DNA of 64,000 nucleotides from Sphingobium sp. JS3065 (lineage in GTDB: Bacteria; Pseudomonadota; Alphaproteobacteria; Sphingomonadales; Sphingomonadaceae), in NCBI RefSeq assembly GCF_026427355.1, contig NZ_CP102664.1, forward strand, positions 1,116,001 to 1,180,000, read 5' to 3'. Below, piece by piece: positions 1-10,797 of this stretch. Under the pieces are notes generated by a model. It did not search any database and was not told where the DNA came from. It was given only the letters and a program-made list of their open reading frames with translations. Position 1 is the stretch's first letter, and each line of letters opens with the position of its first letter. The translations under genes were made by a program, and so were the position numbers.

Positions 1-1
1 A

Positions 2-313
2 CGCCGCGCCATGCTCACCGCCACCGCCAGCGTGATCGCATTGACCTTCGCCGTTCCGGCCCATGCCGGCGGCTCGTCGATGCCGTGGGAAGCGCCGCTC
101 CAGTCGATCCTCGAAAGCATCGAAGGGCCAGTGGCGAAGATTATCGCCGTCATCATCATCATCATCGTGACCGGCCTGACGCTGGCGTTCGGCGACACGT
201 CGGGCGGCTCGCGCCGGCTGATCCAGATCGTGTTCGGCCTTTCTATCGCGTTCGCCGCGTCGAGCTTCTTCCTGTCGTTCTTCTCGTTCGGCGGTGGAGC
301 GCTGATCGCATGA
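2..313 (+). CDS. trbC: TrbC-like conjugal transfer pilin subunit (5' partial)
   Basis: Small inner-membrane pilin precursor of the Trb type IV secretion system (VirB2 family). The frame is open to the left window edge, so the true start may lie upstream; the first internal ATG is at 11. It shows an N-terminal signal-like hydrophobic stretch ending in PAHA, then two membrane segments (an isoleucine-rich run near residues 45-60 and another near 75-95), as in VirB2/TrbC pilins. The stop overlaps the trbD start as ATGA. First visible gene of the operon. Confidence 0.85.
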   Translation, partial: RRAMLTATASVIALTFAVPAHAGGSSMPWEAPLQSILESIEGPVAKIIAVIIIIIVTGLTLAFGDTSGGSRRLIQIVFGLSIAFAASSFFLSFFSFGGGALIA

Positions 314-591
314 ACGGCGCGGCCGATCATGGCGAACCGATCGCGGGCTATTTCGCCCCGGTCCATCGGGCGCTGACCGAGCAGATATTGCTCGGCGGCG
401 CCCCGCGCTCGCTCGCCATCGTCAACGGGACGCTGGCGGGCGCGATCGGCCTCGGCCTGCGCCTGTGGATCGCCGGCCTGGTCATCTGGGTCGTCGGCCA
501 CGGGCTGTCCGTCTGGGCCGCCCGCCGCGACCCGCAATTCGTGGACGTGGCCCGGCGTCACCTCCGCTACCCGACATGGATGCGGCCATGA
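310..591 (+). CDS. trbD: TrbD conjugal transfer protein (VirB3 family)
   Basis: A 93-residue inner-membrane protein, the usual size for VirB3/TrbD, which helps assemble the pilus with the TrbE ATPase. It begins with a short polar part, has two close hydrophobic segments in the middle (around residues 35-65) and ends in a basic tail. The start at 310 is chosen because it overlaps the trbC stop as ATGA; its own stop overlaps the trbE start in the same way. Identification rests mainly on position and size. Confidence 0.85.
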   Translation: MNGAADHGEPIAGYFAPVHRALTEQILLGGAPRSLAIVNGTLAGAIGLGLRLWIAGLVIWVVGHGLSVWAARRDPQFVDVARRHLRYPTWMRP

Positions 592-3077
592 TGAGCTTGC
601 GCGAATATCGCAGCAAAGCTGCTAACCTTCCCGACTTCCTGCCCTGGGCCGCGCTGGTCGGCGAAGGCGTGGTGCTCAACAAGGACGGCTCGTTCCAGCG
701 CACAGCGAGGTTTCGCGGCCCCGATCTCGACAGCGCGACGCCGGCAGAGCTGGTCGCCACGACCGCACGGCTGAACAATTCGCTGCGCCGGCTCGGCTCC
801 GGCTGGGCGATCTTCGTCGAGGCCCAGCGGACGCCTGCGCTCGACTATCCGGAAGGCCACTTTCCCGATCCCGTGTCGTCGCTGGTCGAGTTCGAGCGCC
901 GCGAGCAGTTCCGCGAGGAGGGCGCACATTTCGAGAGCCGCTATTTCCTCACCCTGCTGTGGATGCCGCCGGCCGAAGAAGCCGCCCGCGCCGAAGGTTG
1001 GCTTTACGAGGGCCGGTCCACCAGCGGCGCCGATCCGTGGGAACTGCTCAAGGGCTTCACCGACCGCAGCGACCGGGTGCTCAACCTGGTCGAAGGCTTC
1101 GTGCCCGAGGTCCGCTGGCTCGATGACGCCGAGACGCTGACCTATCTGCACAGCACGGTTTCGACACGCCGCCAGAGCGTCCGCGTGCCGGAAACGCCGA
1201 TGCACCTCGATGCGCTGTTGGCCGACGAGCCGCTGACCGGCGGACTGGAGCCGCGCCTGGGCGAGCATCATCTGCGCACGCTCACTATCGTCGGCTTCCC
1301 CAGCGTGACCTTCCCCGGCCTGCTCGACGAGTTGAACCGGCTCGCCTTCGAGTATCGCTGGGCGACCCGCGCGATCATGCTCGATAAGACCGACGCGACC
1401 AAGCTGCTGAGCCGCATCCGACGCCAGTGGTTCGCCAAGCGCAAGAGCGTCATGGCGATCCTGAAAGAGGTGATGACTAACGAGGCGTCGGTCCTGATGG
1501 ACAGCGACGCATCGAACAAGGCCGCCGACGCCGACACCGCCCTGCAGGAGCTGGGCGCCGACTATGCCGGCATGGCCTATGTCACCGCGACGGTGACGGT
1601 GTGGGACCGCGATCCAGCCATTGCGGCGGAAAAGCTGCGGCTGGTCGAGAAGGTCATCCAGGGCCGCGACTTCACCGTGATCCCGGAGAGCATGAACGCG
1701 ATCGAGGCATGGCTGGGGAGCCTCCCCGGCCACGCCTACGCCAACGTCCGCCAGCCCCCGATTTCCACCATCAATCTCGCCCACCTGATCCCCCTGTCAG
1801 CAGTATGGGCGGGGCCGGAACGGGACGAGCATTTCGGTGCTCCCCCCTTGCTCTACGGCAAGACCGAAGGCTCGACCCCGTTCCGGTTTTCCCTTCACGT
1901 CGGCGATGTCGGCCACACGCTGATCGTCGGGCCGACCGGCGCCGGCAAGTCGGTGCTGCTCGCCCTCATGGCGATGCAGTTCCGTCGCTACGAGAACGGC
2001 CAGGTCTTCGCCTTCGACTTCGGCGGCAGCATTCGCGCCGCCGCGATCGGCATGGGCGGCGACTGGCAGGACTTGGGCGGGATGCTTGCCGACGAGGCCG
2101 GCGACGGCGTGCAGCTCCAGCCGCTGGCACGGATCGACGATCCGGCCGAGCGCGCCTGGGCGGCCGAATGGCTGGCGGCGATCCTCGCGTCCGAGGGCGT
2201 CGCGGTCGATCCGCAGGCCAAGGAGCATCTGTGGTCGGCGCTCGGCTCGCTTGCCAGTGCGCCCGTCACGGAACGCACGCTGACCGGGCTCGCCGTGCTG
2301 CTCCAGAGCCAGCAGCTCAAGCAGGCGCTCGCATCCTATTGCCTTGGCGGGCCGTGGGGCCGGCTGCTCGACGCCGAGGCCGAGCGTCTTGGCGTGGCGT
2401 CGGTTCAGGCGTTCGAGACCGAGGGCTTGGTCGGCGCCGGATCGGCAGCAGCCGTCCTGTCTTACCTGTTCCACCGGATCGAAGGCCGGCTGGACGGCTC
2501 GCCGACGCTCATCATCATCGACGAGGGCTGGCTGGTCCTAGACAGCCCGGACTTCGCCGCGCAGCTCCGCGAATGGCTCAAGACGCTGCGCAAGAAGAAC
2601 GCCAGCGTCGTGTTCGCCACGCAGAGCCTCGCCGACATCGAGACGTCGAGCATCGCGCCGGCCATCATCGAGAGCTGTCCGACGCGCATCTTCCTGCCGA
2701 ACGAGCGCGGGGCCGAGCCGCAGATCGCCGCCATCTACGAGCGGTTCGGCCTCAACGCCCGCCAAATCGAAATCCTGAGCCGGGCGACGCCCAAGCGCGA
2801 CTATTACTGCCAGTCGAGGCGCGGCAACCGGCTGTTCGAGCTGGGGTTGGGCGAGGTCGCGCTGGCCTTCGCCGCCGCTTCTTCCAAGACCGATCAGCTC
2901 CGCATCGCCGAGTTGGTCGAGACCCACGGCCGCGAGCACTTCGCCGCCGAGTGGCTGCGCCATCGCGGCCTGGTTTGGGCGGTCGATCTTCTTCCCGAAC
3001 CTCAATCCGATCCGCTGGCCGGTCGCCGGGAAGATGCCGGCCAGCTCCCCCTTGCCTTGAAGGACATGACCCAATGA
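588..3077 (+). CDS. trbE: TrbE conjugative transfer ATPase (VirB4 family)
   Basis: Cytoplasmic/inner-membrane ATPase that powers pilus assembly and transfer; 829 residues, normal for VirB4/TrbE. The Walker A motif GPTGAGKS is at about residues 448-455 and Walker B (LIIIDEGW) near 642-649, followed by the FATQSLADI stretch typical of VirB4. The N-terminal half is the CagE/TrbE domain. The frame is open further upstream, but ATG 588 overlaps the trbD stop and gives the family N terminus; a second ATG follows at 591. The stop overlaps the trbJ start. Confidence 0.95.
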   Translation: MMSLREYRSKAANLPDFLPWAALVGEGVVLNKDGSFQRTARFRGPDLDSATPAELVATTARLNNSLRRLGSGWAIFVEAQRTPALDYPEGHFPDPVSSLVEFERREQFREEGAHFESRYFLTLLWMPPAEEAARAEGWLYEGRSTSGADPWELLKGFTDRSDRVLNLVEGFVPEVRWLDDAETLTYLHSTVSTRRQSVRVPETPMHLDALLADEPLTGGLEPRLGEHHLRTLTIVGFPSVTFPGLLDELNRLAFEYRWATRAIMLDKTDATKLLSRIRRQWFAKRKSVMAILKEVMTNEASVLMDSDASNKAADADTALQELGADYAGMAYVTATVTVWDRDPAIAAEKLRLVEKVIQGRDFTVIPESMNAIEAWLGSLPGHAYANVRQPPISTINLAHLIPLSAVWAGPERDEHFGAPPLLYGKTEGSTPFRFSLHVGDVGHTLIVGPTGAGKSVLLALMAMQFRRYENGQVFAFDFGGSIRAAAIGMGGDWQDLGGMLADEAGDGVQLQPLARIDDPAERAWAAEWLAAILASEGVAVDPQAKEHLWSALGSLASAPVTERTLTGLAVLLQSQQLKQALASYCLGGPWGRLLDAEAERLGVASVQAFETEGLVGAGSAAAVLSYLFHRIEGRLDGSPTLIIIDEGWLVLDSPDFAAQLREWLKTLRKKNASVVFATQSLADIETSSIAPAIIESCPTRIFLPNERGAEPQIAAIYERFGLNARQIEILSRATPKRDYYCQSRRGNRLFELGLGEVALAFAAASSKTDQLRIAELVETHGREHFAAEWLRHRGLVWAVDLLPEPQSDPLAGRREDAGQLPLALKDMTQ

Positions 3078-3832
3078 AACCCAATATCCTGCGCCGCGCC
3101 ATGCTGGCCGGCGCCATCGCCACGTCGAGCATGATCGGCATCACCGCCGCCACGCCGGCTCACGCTCAGTTCGGCGGGATCGTCTATGACCCGACCAACT
3201 ATGCGCAGAACGTGCTGACGGCCGCTCGGTCGCTCCAGCAGATCAACAACCAGATCCAGCAAATCCAGCAGCAGGCGACCAGCCTCATCAACGAGGCGCG
3301 CAATCTGGCGTCGCTGCCGTTCAACTCGCTCCAGCAGTTGCAGCAGCAGGTGCAGCGCACCCAGCAGCTTCTCGGCGAGGCGCAGCGCATCGCCTACGAC
3401 GTGCAGAACGTCCAGCAGGTCTTCAACGGACGCTACAAGGGCGCGGCGCTCACCGGCACCCACGCGCAGATGGTCGCCAACGCTAACGCGCGCTGGGAGG
3501 ATAGCGTCGGCGCGTTCGAGGACGCGCTTCGCGTTCAGGCCGGCGTCGTCGGCAATATCGACGGCGCGCGCACGACGATGGACGGCCTGGTCACGTCGAG
3601 CCAGTCGGCGACGGGCGCGCTTCAGGCCGCGCAGGCGGGCAACCAGCTTCTCGCGCTGCAATCGCAGCAGCTCGCGGACCTGACGGCGCTGCTCGCCGCG
3701 CAGGGCCGGGCGCAGGCGCTGGACTCGGCGCGCAACGCGGCCGTCGAAGCCGAAAGCCGCGAACGGCTCCGCCGCTTCCTGACGCGGTCCACCGGCTATC
3801 AGCCGGGCAACGCCCGCATGTTCCACGACTGA
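3074..3832 (+). CDS. trbJ: TrbJ conjugal transfer protein (VirB5 family)
   Basis: Periplasmic minor pilus component, 252 residues. A signal peptide ends at AHA about residue 31. The mature part is very glutamine-rich with long helical, probably coiled-coil stretches at about residues 45-110 (repeated QQ and QI pairs), the hallmark of TrbJ. The start at 3074 overlaps the trbE stop. Much of the upstream open frame overlaps trbE and is not coding. Confidence 0.92.
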   Translation: MKPNILRRAMLAGAIATSSMIGITAATPAHAQFGGIVYDPTNYAQNVLTAARSLQQINNQIQQIQQQATSLINEARNLASLPFNSLQQLQQQVQRTQQLLGEAQRIAYDVQNVQQVFNGRYKGAALTGTHAQMVANANARWEDSVGAFEDALRVQAGVVGNIDGARTTMDGLVTSSQSATGALQAAQAGNQLLALQSQQLADLTALLAAQGRAQALDSARNAAVEAESRERLRRFLTRSTGYQPGNARMFHD

Positions 3833-3837
3833 TCGTC

Positions 3838-4140
3838 ATGGACAGCAAGCTCCTCGCGCGCATCGGCGCCGTCATCTTCATCGCCATCGCCATCACGATG
3901 ACGGCGATCGAGATGAGCCGAGCGCCAGAGCCACCGCGCGCGGGGCCGGCGGCCGTCGCCGAGAAATCGGCGACGGACCCGCTGTTGATCGAGCTGCGCC
4001 GCTGCCAGTCGATCGGCGCGGCCGGGGCGAGCGACCCTGATTGCCTGCGCGCCTGGGCCGAGAACCGTCGTCGGTTCCTCGCGCCCGGCGCGCGTCCCGC
4101 CGCCCGCATCGCCGATGGCGCTACCCCGCAGGAGAATTGA
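3838..4140 (+). CDS. Putative entry exclusion protein TrbK-alt
   Basis: A 100-residue protein with an N-terminal membrane anchor (about residues 8-26) and a short periplasmic tail with two cysteines in the pattern C-Q-S-I...DPDC-L-R-A-W. It occupies the trbK slot between trbJ and trbL. TrbK-type proteins block conjugation between cells carrying the same element. The call rests on position, size, topology and the cysteine pair; it has no lipobox, unlike classic TrbK. The gap to trbJ is 5 bases. Confidence 0.7.
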   Translation: MDSKLLARIGAVIFIAIAITMTAIEMSRAPEPPRAGPAAVAEKSATDPLLIELRRCQSIGAAGASDPDCLRAWAENRRRFLAPGARPAARIADGATPQEN

Positions 4141-4141
4141 T

Positions 4142-5449
4142 ATGGGCGGCACCGGCGTCGTCGATCGCTTTCTGGATGTCTTCACCCGCTACATCGACAG
4201 CGGGTTCGGCCTGCTCGGCGGCGAGGTGGCGTTCATCGCCACCACCCTGATCGTTATCGACGTGACCTTGGCCGCACTGTTCTGGACGTGGGGCGAAGGC
4301 GACGACATCATCGCGCGCCTCGTCAAGAAGACGCTGTTCGTCGGCGTCTTCGCCTATATCATCGGCAACTGGAACAGCCTGGCGCGCATCGTCTTCGAGA
4401 GCTTCGCCGGCCTCGGCCTGAAAGCCTCGGGCACGGGCTTCACGGCCGCCGAGCTGCTCCAGGCCGGCCGGGTCGCTCAGGTCGGCCTCGATGCGGGCCA
4501 ACCGATCCTAGAATCCATTTCAGACTTGATGGGCTGGGTCGCGTTCTTCGAGAACTTCATCCAGATCGCGGTGCTGCTGATCGCCTGGCTGCTGGTTATC
4601 CTCGCCTTCTTCATTCTGGCGATCCAGCTCTTCGTGACGCTGATCGAGTTCAAGCTGGCGACGCTCGCCGGCTTTGTCCTCATTCCGTTCGGCCTGTTCG
4701 GTAAGACCGCCTTCATGGCCGAGCGCGTGCTGGGGCTCGTCATCTCGTCGGGCGTCAAGGTGCTGGTGCTCGCCGTCATCGTCGGCATCGGCTCAACGCT
4801 GTTCGACGAGTTCCGCGCCGGGTTCGGCGGCGCGCAGCCGAGCATCGAGGACGCTCTGGCCGTCGCGCTCGCCTCGCTCTGTCTGCTGGGCCTCGGTATC
4901 TTCGGTCCGTCGATCGCCAACGGCATCGTCTCGGGCGGCCCAGCGCTGGGCGCAGGGGCCGCGGCGGGAACGGTGCTTGCGGCCGGCGGCGCGATGGCCG
5001 GTGGCGCGGCCGCCGCCCGTCTCGGCGCCGGCGCGGCGGCAGGCGCGGTCAGCGGCGCGGCGCGAGGCGCGGCCTTCACCTCCGGCGCCGCTAACAGCGC
5101 TTATGCCCTCGGCTCCGCCGGAAAGACCGGCGCGGCTGCGGTCGCCGGCGGCGCTGGCGGCGTCGGCCAGGCGGCGGTCGGTGCGGCCATGTCGCCGCTT
5201 CGCAAAGCGGCCGCCTCGCTCAAGGACAGCTATCGCTCCGGTGGCCGCGCCGCCGTCACTGCCACCGGCGGGACCATTTCAGGCGGCTCAGCAGCCTCAC
5301 CGTCACAGTCGTCCGGCGCGCCCGCCTGGGCGTCCGCGATGAAGAACCGCCAGACCATGACCCACGGCGCGACCATCGCCGCCCACACACTGCGCTCCGG
5401 CGACGGCGGCGGCAGCGGCGCATCCGTCGATACCAGCCAGAAGGATTGA
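4142..5449 (+). CDS. trbL: TrbL conjugal transfer membrane protein (VirB6 family)
   Basis: Polytopic inner-membrane channel component, 435 residues. About six hydrophobic segments lie in residues 20-265, followed by a long Ala/Gly/Ser-rich low-complexity tail (about 270-435), the usual TrbL layout. ATG 4142 lies one base past the end of the trbK-like gene (4140); the longer frame from 4115 would overlap it without need. It is followed by trbF after 3 bases. Confidence 0.93.
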   Translation: MGGTGVVDRFLDVFTRYIDSGFGLLGGEVAFIATTLIVIDVTLAALFWTWGEGDDIIARLVKKTLFVGVFAYIIGNWNSLARIVFESFAGLGLKASGTGFTAAELLQAGRVAQVGLDAGQPILESISDLMGWVAFFENFIQIAVLLIAWLLVILAFFILAIQLFVTLIEFKLATLAGFVLIPFGLFGKTAFMAERVLGLVISSGVKVLVLAVIVGIGSTLFDEFRAGFGGAQPSIEDALAVALASLCLLGLGIFGPSIANGIVSGGPALGAGAAAGTVLAAGGAMAGGAAAARLGAGAAAGAVSGAARGAAFTSGAANSAYALGSAGKTGAAAVAGGAGGVGQAAVGAAMSPLRKAAASLKDSYRSGGRAAVTATGGTISGGSAASPSQSSGAPAWASAMKNRQTMTHGATIAAHTLRSGDGGGSGASVDTSQKD

Positions 5450-5452
5450 TCC

Positions 5453-6132
5453 ATGTTCAAACGACCGAGCATCCGCTACGGCCAGACGCCCGAGCCTGCC
5501 ACACCCTATCAGCGCGCCGCGCAGGCATGGGACGACCGCATAGGCTCGGCGCGCGTTCAGGCAAAGAACTGGCGGCTCGCCTTTTTCGGCACGCTGGCCC
5601 TGTCGGGCGGGCTGGCCAGCGGTCTCGTTTGGCAATCGACGCGCGGCCACATCGTCCCTTGGGTCGTGCAGGTCGATCGGCTGGGAGAGGCCCAAGCGGT
5701 CGCGCCGGCCGAGGCCGGCTACCGTCCGACCGATCCGCAGGTCGCGTTCCATCTCGCCCGCTTCATCGAGCAGGTGCGCGCGATCCCGGCAGACCCGGTG
5801 ATCGTCCGTCAGAACTGGCTCAGGGCTTATGACTTCACGACCGATCGCGGCGCGCTCGCGCTCAACGATTATGCGCGCGCCAACGACCCATTCGCCAACG
5901 TCGGGCGGGTGCAGGTCGCGGTGGAGGTGTCGAGCGTCATCCGGGCATCGCCCGACAGCTTCCGCGTCGCCTGGATCGAGCGCCGCTATCAGGACGGCAG
6001 CCTTGCCGCCACCGAACGCTGGTCGGCGATTCTCACCATCGTCGTCCAGCCGCCGCGCACGCCCGACGCCCTGCGCAAGAATCCGCTCGGCGTTTTCGTC
6101 AACGCCCTCAACTGGTCGAAGGAGCTGTCGCA

Positions 6133-6136
<4 letters not shown>
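5453..6136 (+). CDS. trbF: TrbF conjugal transfer protein (VirB8 family)
   Basis: Bitopic inner-membrane assembly factor of 227 residues. One membrane segment at about 42-62 follows a cytoplasmic N terminus with the family sequence NPYQ-like region (TPYQRAAQAWDDRIG). The rest is a periplasmic VirB8-like domain, including the C-terminal NPLGVFVNALNWSKEL stretch typical of TrbF. The stop overlaps the trbG start by ATGA. Confidence 0.94.
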
Positions 6137-7145
<1,009 letters not shown>

Positions 7146-7149
<4 letters not shown>

Positions 7150-8366
7150 CAGACAGCCACGATCCCGCCGTTGGAGACCAGCCCATGCCCCAAGCGGAAC
7201 GGCCCGATCCCGCCGCCTTCCAGCTTCGTGGCGATCCGCCCCGCGTCATGCGGCTGTCCCGTAAGGCACTCGCCGTCGTCGGCGTCGCCGCCGGCCTCGG
7301 CATCGGTGGTTCGCTGATCTATGCACTGCGGCCGCCGGGTGAGAAGGCCGCGCAGGAACTCTACAACACTGACAGCCGCGCCACCTCGGAGGCGATCACG
7401 TCCGGGCCGCGAGACTACGCCCAGGCGCCGCGTCTTGGACCTCCGCTGCCCGGCGATCTCGGTCGCCCGATCGTGTCGGCGCAGCAGCGCGGCGAGGACG
7501 TGCCCGTGCCACCGATCGGCGCGCAGCCGGGCCCGCCTGATCCGCGCGCACAGGCGGCGGAAGCCGCCCGGCAGCGCGCCGCGCAGGAGCGCGATGCTGC
7601 GCGCACCAGCTCGGTCTTCCTCGGCAGCGGCGGCGCGCGCGCAAGCGCGGAGCCCGTTGCGACGCCGGGCTTGCCAGCGCCTTCCGGGCAGGAGCCAGCC
7701 CAGCAGGCTGCGCAAGGCGACCAGGCCGGCAAGCGCGCGTTCATGGCGCAGGCGTCCAATCAGCGCACAGTCAGCGTCGAGCGGCTGACGGCGCCGGCAT
7801 CCCCCAACATCGTGCAGGCCGGCAGCATCATCCCGGCCGCGCTCATCACCGGCGTCCGTTCGGACCTGCCCGGCCAGATCACCGCGCAGGTCACGGCGAA
7901 TGTCTATGACAGCCCGACCGGCCGCATCCTGCTCATTCCGCAGGGCGCGCGACTGATCGGCGAGTATGACAGTGAGATCGCCGCCGGACAGACCCGCGTG
8001 CTGCTAGCCTGGGATCGGCTCATCATGCCAGACGGGCGCTCGATCGTTCTCGAGCGCCAGCCCGGCGCGGACGGAGCCGGATTCGCGGGGCTACAGGACC
8101 GCGTGAATCAGCATTGGGGCAATCTCCTCAAGGCGGCGGCCGTCTCGACGCTGCTTGGCGTCGGCGCCGAGCTGGGTGCGGACAGCGAGGACGCCCTGAC
8201 GCAGGCACTGCGTCGCGGCTCACAGGACACCATCAATCAGACCGGCCAGCAGATCGTGCGGCGGCAGCTCAACGTGCAGCCGACGCTCACCATCCGGCCG
8301 GGGCATCCGCTGCGCGTGGTCCTTACACGCGACCTCGTGCTTGAGCCGATCGGAGCAACGCGATGA
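7146..8366 (+). CDS. trbI: TrbI conjugal transfer protein (VirB10 family)
   Basis: Envelope-spanning core protein, 406 residues. It has a cytoplasmic N terminus, one membrane segment near residues 40-60, a Pro/Ala/Gln-rich periplasmic spacer and the C-terminal VirB10 domain (about 210-400) that forms the outer-membrane pore. The start at 7146 (GTG within GTGA) overlaps the trbG stop. Confidence 0.94.
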
Positions 8367-8587
8367 CGAAGTTGAAGCTGGGGCCGCTGGCCGACGACCG
8401 ACCCGTCAAGCTGACGGTCGAACTGCCCGCGGCCGTTCACCGCGATCTTGTCGCCTACGCCGCAGCGCTCGCGGCCGAAACGGGCGGGGAGATCGTCTCC
8501 CCCGAGAAGCTCGTCTCGCCCATGCTAGCGAAGTTCATGGCAAGCGACCGGGGGTTTTCGCGGCGTCGGGGCGCCGCGAAGGACTGA
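8363..8587 (+). CDS. DUF2274 small protein at end of trb operon
   Basis: A 74-residue soluble basic protein of the DUF2274 type that commonly follows trbI in integrative conjugative elements. It contains LTVELPAAVHRDLVAYA, which resembles the beta-strand/helix of a ribbon-helix-helix DNA-binding protein, so a CopG-like regulatory role is possible but unproven. ATGA overlap with trbI makes it the last gene of the operon; a convergent gene begins 15 bases later. Confidence 0.8.
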   Translation: MTKLKLGPLADDRPVKLTVELPAAVHRDLVAYAAALAAETGGEIVSPEKLVSPMLAKFMASDRGFSRRRGAAKD

Positions 8588-8602
8588 GCTGATGCGCTGC
8601 CG

Positions 8603-8911
8603 TCAGTTGCCCAAGAACCGCCTGCGGCGCTCCTGAGCCTCGACCTTGATTATCGCTTCCTCGGCAGTGGCGCATTCGCCACCACGCACCGAGCCATCGC
8701 GGCATCCGGCCACGACCTGCCGCGCCTCGTCGATATGCGCCACGAAATATTGCGTGCCGCGCGCCTCGCTTGGCGCCGCAGCGATGGGCGACGGGATGGC
8801 GACGGCGGCCGCCTGCTGCGTCGGCGCGATCACCGGCCGCAGGACAAATCCGCCCGCGAAACCGATCACCAATGTAACGAGTGCGATGATGATTGTCTTA
8901 CCTTGCGACAT
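8603..8911 (-). CDS. EexN-like small membrane-anchored protein
   Basis: A 102-residue protein with an N-terminal membrane segment (about residues 6-27), an Ala/Pro linker and a periplasmic tail reading QYFVAHIDEARQVVAGC...GGEC-A-T-A-E-E-A. This spacing (a Y-x-x-A-H-x-x-E motif and two cysteines) resembles the EexN family of conjugal entry-exclusion proteins, though no lipobox is present. Its start overlaps the 3' end of the lysR gene by 14 bases. The function is inferred from the motif and the trb neighbourhood. Confidence 0.55.
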   Translation of the reverse strand: MSQGKTIIIALVTLVIGFAGGFVLRPVIAPTQQAAAVAIPSPIAAAPSEARGTQYFVAHIDEARQVVAGCRDGSVRGGECATAEEAIIKVEAQERRRRFLGN

Positions 8912-9848
8912 GGATGTGACTCCAATAACTCACTCTTAATCTACTGGATTCACTGCGAGAAATCAAAAGACAGCGCCATCCAAGGAAACGCCGCAGCGCG
9001 GGGTTGCCATTGTCATCGCGCCAGCAACCCGAATGGCCCGTTAGGGCCGGCCCCTGTTCGCCGTGTATCGCTCGATAGACGACATCGGGGTAGCGCGCAC
9101 CGGTTGAACCCTCGCAAACGATGCTCACGCCCGAGTTGCCACCGAGAACGCTCAGGACTGTCTCGCGGCTCGCCTGGAGCATTCGGATGTCGGGCTTACT
9201 GCCCGAGACCGCCAGACGGCCTAGCAGCATATCTCGTATCTCCGGGCCGGGATCGGCCGCAGGCAGCAGGAATCGCTCGTTGCGAAGATCGATCCAGTGA
9301 ACCACATCGCGTTCGGCGAGCGGATGCGACGCCGGAAGCGCCACCAGCATCCGCTCGCTCCATAGCGGTTCGCAGCGAAACCCGTCATGGCCGGCCACGC
9401 CCATGAGGATTGCGATGTCGATCTCCCCGGTATCGAGACCGGCGAGCAGGACGCTGCGATCGGCCTCGACGCATTCGACATCGACGTCGGGATGCGCGTC
9501 CTGCCAACTCATCAGCGTCGCCCGGAGATTGCCTGCGGAGACCGAGCTGTTGTGCCCGAGCATCAATCCGCCGGCGCGGCCCTGGCCGGCCGCGCGCATC
9601 ATCGCCACGAGCTTGTCCGCCGTGGCTACCATCGGCTTCGCGCCGCGAATGAAGGTATTTCCCGCCAGCGTCATCGTCACACCAGCGCGCGAGCGCTCAA
9701 AGATCGGCATGCCGACCGAGCGCTCCAACTTGAGGATAGCGCGGCTCAGCGTCGATTGCTCGATGTCGAGCGCGCGGGCCGCACGATAGAAGCTACCATG
9801 ATCCGCTGCTGCGATAGCGTAGCGAAGCTGGCGGATGTCAAAGGGCAT
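8898..9848 (-). CDS. LysR-family transcriptional regulator
   Basis: A 316-residue regulator. A winged helix-turn-helix occupies residues 4-62 (LRYAIAAADHGSFYRAARAL...STLSRAILKLE), then a LysR substrate-binding domain. The family C terminus (DNGNPALRRFLG) is followed by about 25 residues, rich in Ser/Arg, that look unlike a LysR tail and overlap the next gene, suggesting that the original 3' end was lost or shifted. It may control the conjugation genes or its neighbours; no target is provable here. Confidence 0.88.
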   Translation of the reverse strand: MPFDIRQLRYAIAAADHGSFYRAARALDIEQSTLSRAILKLERSVGMPIFERSRAGVTMTLAGNTFIRGAKPMVATADKLVAMMRAAGQGRAGGLMLGHNSSVSAGNLRATLMSWQDAHPDVDVECVEADRSVLLAGLDTGEIDIAILMGVAGHDGFRCEPLWSERMLVALPASHPLAERDVVHWIDLRNERFLLPAADPGPEIRDMLLGRLAVSGSKPDIRMLQASRETVLSVLGGNSGVSIVCEGSTGARYPDVVYRAIHGEQGPALTGHSGCWRDDNGNPALRRFLGWRCLLISRSESSRLRVSYWSHIHVAR

Positions 9849-9875
9849 TGCTCAACTTTCGCCCCATCGACGCGA

Positions 9876-10736
9876 TCAGGTGAACCGCTTTGCGCCCGCG
9901 ACGCAGAGGATGACGATCACCGTCGAGGCGATCATGGTCCACGCGACGGGCTCGCCCAGCACTACGCCAGCGAGCAGGAGACCGAAAAAGGGCTGGAGAA
10001 GTTGGAGCTGGCCCACGCCAGCGATGCCGCCGAGCGCCAGCCCGCGATACCAGAACACGAAGCCCAGCATCATCGAGAAGATCGACACGTAAGCGAAGCC
10101 CGCCCAGGCGTGCCAACCAATGCCGCCCCAGGTCGTCGGCATCGTGACAAGCGCGATCACCGCCATGATCGGGAGGGCCACCAGCAGCGCCCAACTGATG
10201 ACCTGCCAACCGCCAAGCCTGCGCGAGAGCGTTGCGCCTTCCGCATAGCCGAGACCGCACAGCAGGACCGAGGCAATCATCAGGAGATCGCCGGTGAGCG
10301 AGCCGCCCTCACTGCGATAAAGTGCGAAACCCGCAACGGTCGCGGCGCCCAACGTCGAGAACAACCAGAAGGCTGGCTTCGGTCGTTCGCCGCCTCGCAG
10401 CACTCCGAATATTGCCGTGGCAAGCGGCAACAAGCCGATGAAGACGATCGAGTGCGCCGCAGTGATGTGCTGGAGCGCGAGGGCCGTCAGGAGAGGAAAG
10501 CCCACCACGACTCCGATCGCGACGATGGCGAGCGACACCAAATCCTGACGGATAGGCTTAGGCTGGCGTAACGCGACCAGGAAAGCGGCACCGATCAGCG
10601 CGGCGGCGACGGCGCGCCCCGTCGTCAGAAACAGCGGCGTGAAGTCCGCCACGGCGACGCGCGTCGCCGGCAGCGACCCGCTGAATATGATGACCCCCAA
10701 GAGGCCGCTGCCCCAACCGGCCGTAGTCTTTTCCAT
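9876..10736 (-). CDS. EamA/DMT-family transporter
   Basis: A 286-residue inner-membrane protein with ten predicted membrane segments in two EamA repeats, typical of drug/metabolite exporters (RhaT/YdcZ-like superfamily). ATG 10736 is chosen because GAGG lies a few bases upstream; a GTG at 10754 lacks such a site. It is divergent from a MocR-type regulator gene, which commonly controls an adjacent transporter, so the substrate may be an amino acid or amine linked to PLP chemistry (inference). Confidence 0.87.
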   Translation of the reverse strand: MEKTTAGWGSGLLGVIIFSGSLPATRVAVADFTPLFLTTGRAVAAALIGAAFLVALRQPKPIRQDLVSLAIVAIGVVVGFPLLTALALQHITAAHSIVFIGLLPLATAIFGVLRGGERPKPAFWLFSTLGAATVAGFALYRSEGGSLTGDLLMIASVLLCGLGYAEGATLSRRLGGWQVISWALLVALPIMAVIALVTMPTTWGGIGWHAWAGFAYVSIFSMMLGFVFWYRGLALGGIAGVGQLQLLQPFFGLLLAGVVLGEPVAWTMIASTVIVILCVAGAKRFT

Positions 10737-10797
10737 GATACCTCGCTTTCCCACGGTCCGATAAAGCGAACAGGCTGGTCAAAACAGGAACAATTCC

